Shown: one piece after another, positions 9,416 to 17,691 of the stretch | How positions within the stretch are numbered: position 1 is the first letter of the stretch | How the letters are laid out: every line of letters starts with the position of its first letter | Assembly (NCBI RefSeq): GCF_001667735.1 | Contig: NZ_LZJN01000136.1 | Span: 48,951-112,950, forward strand | DNA: 64,000 bases | Direction: 5' to 3' | Origin: Mycobacterium sp. E183 | GTDB lineage: Bacteria > Actinomycetota > Actinomycetes > Mycobacteriales > Mycobacteriaceae | Notes under the pieces: generated by a model | The model's database searches: none | Told to the model about the DNA's origin: nothing | The model's input: the letters and a program-made list of their open reading frames with translations, nothing else | Translations under genes and position numbers: made by a program

Positions 9416-9704
9416 TGTCGAGCGCCGGCAACACCTTCGAGCGCGCGACGACGGTGGCAACCAGGAATTCACCTTCGCGGTGCACCTCGACCCGCGCCCC
9501 GCCGGGGGCGATGCGGCGGGCCGCGTTGAGGGCTGAGCGGTCGTCGCCGCGCGCGGCGAGCCTGGCGGCTTCGCGAGCGGCGTCCACGCAGCGAACCTGC
9601 ATCGAGACGGCGGTGACACCGGCCAGACACAGCACCAGCACGACCACCAGGGTGGCGACGCCCAGGGCCGCCTCCACGGTGCTGGCGCCCGCACTGCCGG
9701 TCAG
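9375..9704 (-). CDS. TadE-family minor pilin (Rv3655c type)
   Basis: A protein of about 100-110 residues with the TadE signature GASTVEAALGVATLVVVLVL, one N-terminal helix, then AAREAARLAARGDDRSA, as in TadE/TadF pilus-assembly proteins. It should sit in the membrane with its body outside. The start is hard to fix. No ATG, GTG or TTG precedes the motif close to the flp stop. A CTG at 9704 overlaps the flp stop (CTGA) and would keep the full motif; the first canonical start, GTG 9677, begins inside the motif at VEAAL. I give the CTG version. Confidence 0.72.
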   Translation of the reverse strand: MTGSAGASTVEAALGVATLVVVLVLCLAGVTAVSMQVRCVDAAREAARLAARGDDRSALNAARRIAPGGARVEVHREGEFLVATVVARSKVLPALDIAAKAVSAAEPSG

Positions 9705-9904
9705 GCCTTGGTGTTGAGCGCGCGACCGATGATGTTGGTCAGCGCCGACACGATGGAGTCCCCGGTGACGACGGTGTACAGAATCGCACCGAAGGCGGCG
9801 GCCGCCACAGTGCCGATGGCGTATTCGACCGTGGACATGCCCGACTCGTCGGACACCACGACCGTCAGGCGCGCGATCAGCGCCCGAAAAATGTTGTGCA
9901 GCAA
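9701..9904 (-). CDS. flp: Flp-type pilin (DUF4244, Rv3656c type)
   Basis: A 67-residue Flp pilin precursor. The Glu-containing hydrophobic segment is GMSTVEYAIGTVAAAAFGAI, where cleavage before the hydrophobic run and Glu-5 are typical of type IVb pilins. A basic leader (LIARLTVVVSDES) precedes it. The start is TTG at 9904 with GGGAAG a few bases upstream. It heads the small-pilin part of the operon, 15 bases after the TadC-like gene. No prepilin peptidase (TadV) gene is in the window, so processing must rely on one elsewhere. Confidence 0.9.
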   Translation of the reverse strand: MLHNIFRALIARLTVVVSDESGMSTVEYAIGTVAAAAFGAILYTVVTGDSIVSALTNIIGRALNTKA

Positions 9905-9919
9905 TGCTTCCCTTTCTCT

Positions 9920-10516
9920 TCACCATAATCCCGATTGAAAGACTTCGCCGGCGAGCCCCGCCACCACGGGAATGATTCCCAGGCACACGAACGCCGGCAG
10001 GAAACACAACCCGAGCGGCCCGGCGATCAGCACCCCGGCGCGTTCGGCGGCGGAGGTGGCCGCGTGCGCGGCACCGTGCCGGGAGTCTTCGGCCAACTCG
10101 GCGACTCCCTCGGCCAGCGCCGCACCCGAGGCCGCCGAACGCCGAGCGAGCCGCAACAACGCCTCGACCTGCGCGTCGGCCTCGTGCGGCCGCCGATCCG
10201 GCGAGATCGTCCAGGCGACAACGGGATCGGCGCCCAACGCCAGCAGGTCGGCGGCGCGCCGCAGCACGCGGGCCAGCGCGGGCGGGGCGGACGCCGCGGC
10301 GGCGGACGCGGCGGCGGCCACGGCCATGCCGGCGCCCAGGCACACCGCCAGCACGTCGAGACAGGACGCGACCGCCAACGGGTCGGGGCCGTTCGCCATC
10401 CCGCGCCCCGAGCGCGGCCGATGCCGGCGGACCGGTGCGCGCGCCCGCGTTCGCACCAGCGCCGGGCCCGGACCGATCCACGCCGCCACAGCCAGCAACA
10501 CCGCCGCCGTGGTCAC
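9920..10516 (-). CDS. TadC-like inner-membrane platform protein (Rv3657c type)
   Basis: A 198-residue GspF/TadC-family membrane protein. Hydrophobic segments lie at the N-terminus (VVTTAAVLLAVAAWIG), in the middle (ASCLDVLAVCLGAGMAVAAA) and at the C-terminus (GPLGLCFLPAFVCLGIIPVV, the TadC end signature). It would pair with the TadB-like protein to anchor the ATPase. The GTG at 10516 overlaps the previous stop (GTGA), which decides the start. Shorter than the full GspF fold, as usual in actinobacterial Tad loci where the platform is split in two. Confidence 0.87.
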   Translation of the reverse strand: MTTAAVLLAVAAWIGPGPALVRTRARAPVRRHRPRSGRGMANGPDPLAVASCLDVLAVCLGAGMAVAAAASAAAASAPPALARVLRRAADLLALGADPVVAWTISPDRRPHEADAQVEALLRLARRSAASGAALAEGVAELAEDSRHGAAHAATSAAERAGVLIAGPLGLCFLPAFVCLGIIPVVAGLAGEVFQSGLW

Positions 10517-11316
10517 GACCCGAGCCGATCGGTGATGCGGTCGGCCCATAACAGGCCGCCACACGCCAGCGCCGAACCCACCACCAACAGCCAGCCACCC
10601 GCGCGCCCATTGAACAGGAAGGCCAACGGTCGCGCGCCGATCAGCTCGCCCAGCAGCACGCCGAGCGCCGGCAGACCCGCCAGGATCGCCGCGGTCGCCC
10701 GCGCGCCGGCCATGTTCGACGTCACCCGGGCCGAAAATCGTTGCCGCTCGGCGATATCGCGCTGCGCGGCGCGCATCAGGGTGGCGATCGCCAGACCGTG
10801 CTGGCTGGCCAGCTGCCAGCCCAGCGCGAGGCGATCCCAATGCCCGGGCAGGGCCGACGATTTCGCCGCGGCGCGTAGGCCGGCCGCGACGTCGGCCCCC
10901 AACCTGGCCCGGGCCGCGACCGCCCGAAACGACTCCGCCACCGCACCGGCGGTTTCGCCGGCAGCCACCCCGAACGCGCGCACCGGGTGGGAGCCGACAC
11001 GCAGCTCACCGACGAGCACGTCGAGCGCACCTTCCAGCGCCTGCCCCTCGCGCTGGGCGCACCGGGTGCGATGGCGGCGGCGATAGCGCAGGTTCGCGGT
11101 CGTGCCGACCACCGCGACGGCGAGCACCGTCGTCAGCGGTAACAACACCGCGGCCGCACCCACGGCGACCACGGCAAGGCAAGCCGCCTCGCGTGGCCCG
11201 GCGACCGGGCGCCACCGGCGGTTCGACGCCATCGGCGCCAGGCGGCGCCGCGGCGACGCCGGAAGCACGAGCAGCGCGAGCGCCAACAGCAGCGCACCGG
11301 TGGCCGGGCCGTTCAT
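10513..11316 (-). CDS. TadB-like inner-membrane platform protein (Rv3658c type)
   Basis: A 267-residue type II secretion F-domain protein. Two N-terminal helices (residues 5-20 and about 40-65) precede a cytoplasmic helical domain with ALEGALDVLVGELRVGSHPV and a second half ending in two C-terminal helices. The ATG at 11316 overlaps the ATPase stop (ATGA). It acts with the TadC-like protein and TadA ATPase in Flp pilus assembly. Confidence 0.9.
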   Translation of the reverse strand: MNGPATGALLLALALLVLPASPRRRLAPMASNRRWRPVAGPREAACLAVVAVGAAAVLLPLTTVLAVAVVGTTANLRYRRRHRTRCAQREGQALEGALDVLVGELRVGSHPVRAFGVAAGETAGAVAESFRAVAARARLGADVAAGLRAAAKSSALPGHWDRLALGWQLASQHGLAIATLMRAAQRDIAERQRFSARVTSNMAGARATAAILAGLPALGVLLGELIGARPLAFLFNGRAGGWLLVVGSALACGGLLWADRITDRLGS

Positions 11317-12473
11317 GCCGGCAACCTGCCCCGCAGCACGCGGTGTAAGAGCTCGGCTTCGTCGGTCATGCCTTCGTCGGCACGCCACACGGTGACCGCC
11401 CGCACCCGCCCCGCGACCTGGCGAAGAACGGCGACCTCGCCGAGCCTGCGCCGCCCGCTGCGGTCGCGCGCGACGTGCAACAGCACCTGCACGGCCGCGG
11501 CGAGCTGACTGTGCAGCGCCGCGCGATCGAGACCGCCCAGCGCGCCCAGCGCCTCCAGCCGGGCGGGGACCTCGGCCGGGTTGTTCGCGTGCACCGTGCC
11601 CGCTCCCCCGTCGTGGCCCGTGTTCAGCGCCGCGAGCAGGTCCACCACCTCGGCGCCCCGCACCTCGCCGACCACGATGCGGTCCGGCCGCATCCGCAGG
11701 GCCTGGCGAACGAGCTGGCGCACCGGAACTTCGCCGATGCCTTCGACATTCGCGCACCGCGCGACGAGTTTCACCAGGTGCGGGTGCCGGGGCGCCAGCT
11801 CGGCGGCATCCTCGACGCAGACGATCCGCTCGGTGGGCGCGACCGCGCCGAGCATCGCCGCCAACAGCGTCGTCTTGCCCGCTCCTGTTCCGCCGCACAC
11901 CAGGAAGGCCAACCGGGCGGCGATGATGTCGGCGACCATCGCGGCGGCCTCGGGCGCCAGCGCGCCCGCCGCGATCAGGGCCGCCAGGTCCTGACTGGCC
12001 GGCCGCAGCACCCGCAATGACAGGCACGTGCCCGCGGCCGCCACCGGCGGCAGCACGGCGTGCAATCGCACCGCGAACCCGGCGCCGATCCCGGTCAGCT
12101 GGCCATCCACCCACGGCTGCGCGTCGTCCAGCCGGCGACCGGCCGCCAGCGCCAGCCGCTGCGCCAGGCGCCGCACCGCCGCTTCGTCGGCGAACCGGAC
12201 CTGCGTGCGCCGCAAGCCATTTCCGTCGTCAACCCAGACCGCGTCGGGCGCGGTGACCAACACGTCCGTGGTGCCGTCGGCGCACAACAACGGCTCGAGG
12301 ATGCCGGCGCCGGTGAGCTCCGTCTGCAAGACCCGCAGGTTGGCCAGCACCTCGGTATCGCCGAGCATGCCGCCCGACTCGGCCCGAATGGCGGCGGCCA
12401 CGACGTTGGCCCCCAGCGGCGCGGATTCGGCGGCCAGCCGCTCCCGTACCCGGTCGATCAGCGAACCACTCAC
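11313..12473 (-). CDS. TadA/CpaF-type pilus assembly ATPase (Rv3659c type)
   Basis: A 386-residue secretion ATPase of the VirB11/PulE family. Walker A is CGGTGAGKTTLLAAML; the Asp and Walker B boxes are ERIVCVEDAAELAP and RMRPDRIVVGEVRGAEVVDL; the His box is NTGHDGGAGTVHANN. The N-terminal domain (DGTTDVLVTAPDAVWVD) matches CpaF. It powers Flp pilus assembly at the cytoplasmic face of the membrane. The start GTG 12473 overlaps the Ssd stop (GTGA). This start is longer than the 352 residues annotated in H37Rv, and the extra N-terminus looks genuine. Confidence 0.93.
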   Translation of the reverse strand: MSGSLIDRVRERLAAESAPLGANVVAAAIRAESGGMLGDTEVLANLRVLQTELTGAGILEPLLCADGTTDVLVTAPDAVWVDDGNGLRRTQVRFADEAAVRRLAQRLALAAGRRLDDAQPWVDGQLTGIGAGFAVRLHAVLPPVAAAGTCLSLRVLRPASQDLAALIAAGALAPEAAAMVADIIAARLAFLVCGGTGAGKTTLLAAMLGAVAPTERIVCVEDAAELAPRHPHLVKLVARCANVEGIGEVPVRQLVRQALRMRPDRIVVGEVRGAEVVDLLAALNTGHDGGAGTVHANNPAEVPARLEALGALGGLDRAALHSQLAAAVQVLLHVARDRSGRRRLGEVAVLRQVAGRVRAVTVWRADEGMTDEAELLHRVLRGRLPA

Positions 12474-13570
12474 GCGGCCTCGCCTTTTCGTGCCGGCCCC
12501 GACGCGCGCGGCAGCACCGCCAGCACCTGCCGAGCCGCCGCCGCGAGCGTAGATCGCCGCCCCAGACGCAGGCCGCCTCGCTCCAGCTGCTCGGCGACCC
12601 GGGGCTGTGCTTTGACCGACGCCAGCAACGGCAGCCCGGCGATCTCGGCGATCTCGGCTGCCCGCAACCCACCCGGTGATGGACCGCGCACCACCAATCC
12701 CACGTTGGGGTTGACCGCGGCGAGCACCGGCGCCAGCGCACCCGTCGCGGCGCACGCCGGCACGTCGCAGCGGCTGACCACGACGACGAGGTCGGCGGCA
12801 TCCAGCGCGGCGTGCGCCGCATCGGTGAGACGGCGCGGCAGGTCGCAGACCACCGTCACCGCGCCGCGGCGGCCGGCGTCGACGATGGCGTGCACGGGGC
12901 CGGCCGCCAGCTCGTATCCGCGCCGGGTGCCGGAGAGCACGCTGATGCCCCGGTGCCGCGGCAACGCCGCCCGCACGGACGACCAGCTGAGCCGGCCGTC
13001 CTGCAGCGCCAGGTCCGGCCAGCGCAAGCCCGCCGCGTTCTCGGCGCCAAGCCGCAGATCGATCCCGCCGCCCCATGGGTCGAGGTCCACCAGCAGCGCG
13101 TCCGCCGCCGCGTGCGCCAAGCCGACCGCCAGCGTCGAGGCGCCGGCCCCGCCGCATCCCCCGATGACCGCGACCACCGCGCCGCGAGTCCCGTCGTCGC
13201 GCGACGATTCGGCCGCCTCTGCGAGCGCGCGCACCATGTCACGCTCCCGCTCGGGCAGCCGCAGCACGTGCTCGGCGCCGACGGCGACGGCCGCCGTCCA
13301 TGTCGAGGTCGCCGGGTCGGCCGCCGCCAGCACGGTCACGTGAGCGCGGCGGGGCAGCGCCGCCCGCCCGCACCGTTCGGCCGCCGCCTCGTCCAGCACG
13401 ACGGCCGCCGCCGCCGACCACGTCTTGCGGCTCACGACGCCACCGGCATGGACTACCCGGACGCCGACGGCCGCGGCCACGCGCTCCAAGTCGCGGCGCA
13501 GCTCCGGGTCCGCCAGCATCGCGAGCACGCCCGCGGGAGCCGTCGCGTCGGCCAGCGAGGTGCTCGTCAC
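12470..13570 (-). CDS. ssd: Septum site-determining protein / CpaE-like (Rv3660c, Ssd)
   Basis: A 366-residue MinD/ParA-superfamily protein. It has an N-terminal receiver-like region (residues 1-110) and a deviant-Walker ATPase domain: GGCGGAGASTLAVGLAHAAA lacks the usual GKT lysine signature but keeps a Gly-rich P-loop, followed by LLVDLDPWGGGIDL. In M. tuberculosis Ssd represses septation and promotes dormancy-like metabolism; its position at the head of the Tad operon also fits a CpaE pilus-localisation role. GTG 13570 is chosen because the upstream in-frame extension crosses the 6C RNA gene and lacks coding character. The following genes are all coupled to it by 4-base overlaps. Confidence 0.9.
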   Translation of the reverse strand: MTSTSLADATAPAGVLAMLADPELRRDLERVAAAVGVRVVHAGGVVSRKTWSAAAAVVLDEAAAERCGRAALPRRAHVTVLAAADPATSTWTAAVAVGAEHVLRLPERERDMVRALAEAAESSRDDGTRGAVVAVIGGCGGAGASTLAVGLAHAAADALLVDLDPWGGGIDLRLGAENAAGLRWPDLALQDGRLSWSSVRAALPRHRGISVLSGTRRGYELAAGPVHAIVDAGRRGAVTVVCDLPRRLTDAAHAALDAADLVVVVSRCDVPACAATGALAPVLAAVNPNVGLVVRGPSPGGLRAAEIAEIAGLPLLASVKAQPRVAEQLERGGLRLGRRSTLAAAARQVLAVLPRASGPARKGEAA

Positions 13571-13737
13571 GTGCCCCACTCTGCGGGCCCGCGATATTGG
13601 ACACCAGTCCCAAACTGCGGATTTGTGGAGAGAGACGCGAGTGTGCACAAACACGTCGGGCGGCGCACACGATGCGGAAAGCCCGCAACCAATCGGACGG
13701 CCGCGCCAGACGGCCCGGTGTCGGCGGAATTTACCCC

Positions 13738-13835
13738 AGAAAAGGGACGACCCCCGCCAGGGGGGGAGGAGGCGAGGGTCGTCGTGCATCAGCCCCGGGG
13801 GGTCGGGCTGATACACCCTCGGCTCAGGCCGAGTA
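13738..13835 (-). ncRNA. 6C small RNA (B11)
   Basis: On the reverse strand two hairpins follow each other. The first is TCAGCCC-GACCCCCCG-GGGCTGA with six C residues in its loop; the second is GACGACCC...GCC closed by GGC...GGGTCGTC with a loop of CCTCCCCCCC, then TTTT. Two stem-loops each displaying six or more loop cytosines define the actinobacterial 6C RNA, known as B11 in M. tuberculosis and encoded between Rv3660c and Rv3661, exactly this position. The second hairpin plus the T run acts as terminator. A -10 box TATAGT (13842-13847, reverse) sets the approximate 5' end. Known roles involve C-rich loops pairing with G-rich mRNA targets. Confidence 0.92.
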
Positions 13836-14000
13836 ATGCTTACTATACACATGACAAGCGGCGGTAACGCAATAGCTCTTTCTATGAAAGAACACGTTGA
13901 GCCGCAAAAACACTGCCGTTACCGTCGGTCCCACTTTGCTGAGCGGCCATTTCGGTCCCAGAACCGCAGCCCGGACCGACGACCCACCTATGCTGGGGCG

Positions 14001-14846
14001 GTGACCGTCTTCGACCCGGCCGAGGAGCAGCACACGTCGGCTACCACCGCTCCCCGCGCCCGCACAGCGGCCTTCTTCGACTTAGACAAGACCATCATCG
14101 CCAAGTCCAGCACGCTGGCTTTCAGCAAACCATTCTTCAACCAAGGACTGCTCAACCGCCGCGCCGTGCTCAAATCCAGCTACGCCCAGTTCATCTATCT
14201 GCTCTCCGGTGCTGATCATGACCAGATGGACCGGATGCGCATCCACATGACGAACATGGTCGCCGGTTGGGACGTGGAACAGGTCAAGTCGATCGTCAAC
14301 GAAACTCTGCACGACATCGTGACGCCGCTGGTGTTCGCCGAAGCGGCGGACCTGATCGCCGCGCACAAATTGTGCGGCCGCGACGTCGTCGTGGTCTCCG
14401 CCTCCGGCGAGGAGATCGTGGCGCCGATCGCCCGTGCGCTTGGCGCCACCCACGCGATGGCGACCCGCATGGTCGTCGAGGACGGTCGGTACACCGGGGA
14501 GATAGCGTTCTATTGCTACGGCGAGGGCAAGGTGCAGGCGATCCGCGAGCTGGCCGCCCGCGAGGGCTACCCGCTGGAGCATTGCTACGCCTACTCCGAC
14601 TCGATCACCGACCTGCCGATGCTCGAGTCCGTCGGCCACCCCAGCGTGGTGAATCCCGACCGTGGGCTGCGCCGGGAAGCCGTCGAGCGCGGTTGGCCGG
14701 TGCTGTCGTTCTCCCGGCCGGTGTCGCTGCGCGACCGCATCCCGGCACCGTCGGGCGCCGCGATCGCGACGACCGCCGCGGTGGGCGTCAGTGCGTTGGC
14801 CGCCGGCGCGGTCACCTATTCGCTGCTGCGCCGCTTCGCGTTCTAG
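14001..14846 (+). CDS. HAD-superfamily subfamily IB phosphatase (SerB-like, Rv3661 type)
   Basis: A 281-residue HAD hydrolase. Motif I is AAFFDLDKTIIAKS (nucleophile Asp, general-acid Asp), motif II VVVSASGEEIV, and motif III/IV YSDSITDLPMLESVG. A helical cap lies between motif I and II. The C-terminus has a hydrophobic stretch (IATTAAVGVSALAAGAVTYS) that may be a tail anchor. The family includes phosphoserine phosphatase-like enzymes, but the substrate is unknown. Start GTG 14001, with TATGCT (13989-13994) 6 nt upstream, fits a leaderless transcript divergent from the 6C RNA. Confidence 0.9.
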   Translation: MTVFDPAEEQHTSATTAPRARTAAFFDLDKTIIAKSSTLAFSKPFFNQGLLNRRAVLKSSYAQFIYLLSGADHDQMDRMRIHMTNMVAGWDVEQVKSIVNETLHDIVTPLVFAEAADLIAAHKLCGRDVVVVSASGEEIVAPIARALGATHAMATRMVVEDGRYTGEIAFYCYGEGKVQAIRELAAREGYPLEHCYAYSDSITDLPMLESVGHPSVVNPDRGLRREAVERGWPVLSFSRPVSLRDRIPAPSGAAIATTAAVGVSALAAGAVTYSLLRRFAF

Positions 14847-15284
14847 GCCCCGCGTTTCGCAGCAAACGCATTTCCGCATCGGTGCGCGATTTCGAACAAA
14901 ATTGGGCCTTGCTGCGCTAGAGGTCTAGTAGTACAAAGGAACCACGGAAGCCCGATGAGGCCAAGGTCGATCCGGAAGAGAAGGATCGTTCTCCCGAACC
15001 GGGCGCCCAGCACGGAACCCGGCACCCACGCGGAGTCATAGCCGCGATAATGGCAGAAGTGTTGCGGGCCTGCGTAATTGCGAAATACGGACGGTGTCGA
15101 CGGCCCTTTGGGTGGGGTTGCAACCGGAAGTATCGCAAGATCGCCGAGGCCAACCCACGCAGCCCCGAAATGCACGCATGGTAACCGAGCTCCGTGTTAG
15201 CGGGCGGCGGACCGAATCCTTCGGGACGTCGCCCGCTTTACATTGTCCGGCGGTGTTTTCGCCCGGCGCCGGCTACCGATCCAG
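14847..15284. other. Long intergenic region, possible remnant or small ORF
   Basis: About 440 bases. One frame on the plus strand reads codons with a lysine, aspartate and proline-rich composition (from about 14931) and then MAEVLRACVIAKYGRCRRPF ending HAW about 41 codons later, starting at an ATG near 15049. No ribosome site precedes it. Another ATG at 14955 opens 28 codons (MRPRSIRKRRIVLPNRAP). I regard both as unproven. TAG stops at the 5' end suggest this may be the remnant of a gene that has lost its start. Confidence 0.35.
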
Positions 15285-16043
15285 CTACCGGCTCGACACC
15301 GACTCCGCGATCGTCAACGCCTCCTGTGCACCGGCTCGCATCGCCCGGCAGCAGAGCAGCAGCCACGCCCCCACCCCGGCCGGAGTTCCATCCGCAAAGC
15401 CTTGCGCCGCATCGCGATAGTCGGCGGGCTGGCGCATCCAGCTCACCTCGGGTACCCCCAACCCGTGCGGGTCCAGCCCGCTGGCGATGGTCACCAACCG
15501 CGAGACCGCGCGGGCCACCACGCCGTCCGCGCTGCCGAACGGCCGCAGCGTCAACAGCTCGCCGTGCGCGACCGCGGCGACCACCGGCGCCGGTGCCTCG
15601 GTGCCACCACTCACCAAATCCGCCAGCAACTCCAGCCGCGGCCCGACGCCGGCATCGGCGCGGGGCCGGCCCAGCCGCTCCTCGTCGACTTGGTCGGCCG
15701 CCGCCAGCATGTGCAGCCGCGCGAGCGCCTGCAGCGGGGCCCGCCGCCACACCCCGACCAGCGGACCCTCGCCGCCCTCCAGCGCCTGCGCCACCCGCAG
15801 CGCCCCACCGAACACCGGATCGCTGACCACCGCCGCATCGGCGAGGTCCTCCAGCCGAACGGGGCCGCCGTCCAGCACCGACGAGGCGCGCGCGGCCCGC
15901 AACGCCGCCTCGGCGGCGGTCACCGGCCAGCCCCGCAGGTTGGCCCGGTGGCGATGGGCGCGGCCCAGCGCGTCGCGGGCCCGGTCACTGGCCTCGGCGA
16001 CGCCCGGCAACTCCATCAGCGGGGCCAGTGGATCGGCGGTCAC
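15285..16043 (-). CDS. Fic-fold protein lacking the catalytic motif (Rv3662c type)
   Basis: A 252-residue soluble protein. The layout follows Fic/DUF4172 proteins: AAEAALRAARASSVLDGGPV near residue 42 matches the family ASSxIEG inhibitory-helix region, LARLHMLAAA matches the xxLHxxLL helix, and LLTLRPFGSADGVVARAV near 165 aligns with the AMPylation motif HPFxxGNGRxxR. The catalytic His is replaced by Arg or Leu and the GNGR by SADG, so nucleotidyl transfer is unlikely. Conserved in mycobacteria, so probably a functional non-enzymatic protein. GTG start at 16043. It is 23 bases after the dppD stop, same strand, perhaps the last gene of the dpp operon. Confidence 0.75.
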   Translation of the reverse strand: MTADPLAPLMELPGVAEASDRARDALGRAHRHRANLRGWPVTAAEAALRAARASSVLDGGPVRLEDLADAAVVSDPVFGGALRVAQALEGGEGPLVGVWRRAPLQALARLHMLAAADQVDEERLGRPRADAGVGPRLELLADLVSGGTEAPAPVVAAVAHGELLTLRPFGSADGVVARAVSRLVTIASGLDPHGLGVPEVSWMRQPADYRDAAQGFADGTPAGVGAWLLLCCRAMRAGAQEALTIAESVSSR

Positions 16044-16065
16044 AGGTTGCCAACCTATCCCGGCT

Positions 16066-17691
16066 TCAACGATCGGGTGTCGGCGCCTTCGGGATGGCCT
16101 CCAGCAGCTGGCGGGTGTATTCGTGCCGGGGGCGGGTGAACAGCTCCTCGGTGGCGCCCCGCTCCACCACGCGGCCGGCGCGCATCACCAAGACGTCGTC
16201 GGCGATCTGCCGGATCACCGCCAGGTCGTGGCTGATGAACAGGTAGGCGAGGCCCAGCTCGGTTTGCAGGTCGGCCAGCAGATCCAAGATCTGCGCCTGC
16301 ACCAGGACGTCGAGCGCGGAGACCGCCTCGTCGCAGACCAGCACGTCGGGCCGCAGTGCCAGCGCACGGGCGATCGCCACCCGCTGCCGTTGGCCGCCCG
16401 ACAGCTCACGGGGCAGCCGCCCCAGCACCGACGACGGCAGGGCCACCTGGTCGACGAGGTCGCGCACCGCGCGCCCGCGCTGCCGGCGGTCGCCGACGCG
16501 GTGAATGCGCAGCGGTTCCTCGATGGCGCGAAACACCGTATACATGGGATCCAGGCTGCTGTAGGGGTTTTGAAAGATCGGCTGCACGCGGCGCCGGAAG
16601 GCCAGTTGCTGGTCCCGGCTCAGCGCGGCGTCGATGCGGGTGCCGTCGAAGACGACGGTGCCGGAGCTTGGCGCCAGCAGGCCGAGCACCATTCGCGCCA
16701 GGGTGGATTTGCCCGACCCCGATTCGCCGGCGATCGCCAGGGTGCTGGCCCGCCGCAGGCCGAACGAAACTCCCTCCACCGCAATGACTTCCGCCCGTCT
16801 CCACGGCACACCGCGCGAGTCGCGGTAGACCTTGGTCAGCTCCGAGGCGACCAGGACCGCGTCGGACCCGCCGTCGTCCGCCGGACGCGGCCGGGCGGGG
16901 CTCCGCACCGTCAGCGACGGCGCGGCGGCCACCAGCCGCCGGGTGTACTCGTGCTGCGGCTCGCGCAGGATCGACCGCGCCGCACCGGATTCCACCACGG
17001 CGCCCTCGCGCATCACGACGACGGACCCGGCGCGTTCTGCGGCCAGCGCCAGGTCGTGGGTGATCAGGAGCAGCGCGGTGCCGAGTTCCGCGGTCAGCCC
17101 CTGCAGGTGGTCGAGCACCTGACGCTGCACGGTGACATCCAGCGCCGACGTCGGCTCGTCGGCGATCAGCAGCCGCGGCCGGCCCGCCAACCCGATCGCG
17201 ACCAGTGCGCGCTGGCACATGCCGCCGGACAGCTGGTGCGGGTAGCGGCCCGCTTGTTTCGCCGGGTCCGGCATGCCGGCCTGACCGAGCAGCTCGACCG
17301 CGCGCCGCCGCGTCCGCCGGTCGGAAGTGTTGGCCCGCAACGCTTCCGAGACCTGGAAACCGACCTTCCAGACCGGGTTGAGATTGCTCATCGGGTCCTG
17401 TGGAATGTAGCCGATCTCGCGCCCCCGGATGGCGCGCAGCGTCCGTCGGTTGCCGCCGGCGATGTCGGAACCGTCGAAGACGATGCGCCCGGCGGTGATC
17501 CGCCCGCCGGGGGGAAGCAGCCCGAGGATCGCGGCCGCCGTGGTGGATTTCCCCGATCCCGATTCGCCGACCACCGCGATGGTTTCGCCCGGCAGGACGG
17601 TGAGGTCCACGCCGCGGACGGCGGCGTGATCGCCGAAGCTGACTCTGAGCCCCTCGACGGCCAGCAACGGCGCGCCGGTCACGGCCGCCAC
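16066..17691 (-). CDS. dppD: Dipeptide/haem ABC transporter, fused double ATPase DppD
   Basis: A 541-residue protein with two complete ABC ATPase domains in tandem. First: Walker [16 protein letters not shown] (about 42-56), signature [14 protein letters not shown], Walker [13 protein letters not shown]. Second: Walker [16 protein letters not shown] (about 325), signature [14 protein letters not shown], Walker [13 protein letters not shown]. The fused form replaces separate DppD and DppF. It powers the DppBC permease; in M. tuberculosis DppABCD imports peptides and takes part in haem iron uptake. The start may be GTG 17691 or GTG 17682; the latter gives the GTGA overlap common in this window. 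Confidence 0.95.
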   Translation of the reverse strand: MAAVTGAPLLAVEGLRVSFGDHAAVRGVDLTVLPGETIAVVGESGSGKSTTAAAILGLLPPGGRITAGRIVFDGSDIAGGNRRTLRAIRGREIGYIPQDPMSNLNPVWKVGFQVSEALRANTSDRRTRRRAVELLGQAGMPDPAKQAGRYPHQLSGGMCQRALVAIGLAGRPRLLIADEPTSALDVTVQRQVLDHLQGLTAELGTALLLITHDLALAAERAGSVVVMREGAVVESGAARSILREPQHEYTRRLVAAAPSLTVRSPARPRPADDGGSDAVLVASELTKVYRDSRGVPWRRAEVIAVEGVSFGLRRASTLAIAGESGSGKSTLARMVLGLLAPSSGTVVFDGTRIDAALSRDQQLAFRRRVQPIFQNPYSSLDPMYTVFRAIEEPLRIHRVGDRRQRGRAVRDLVDQVALPSSVLGRLPRELSGGQRQRVAIARALALRPDVLVCDEAVSALDVLVQAQILDLLADLQTELGLAYLFISHDLAVIRQIADDVLVMRAGRVVERGATEELFTRPRHEYTRQLLEAIPKAPTPDR

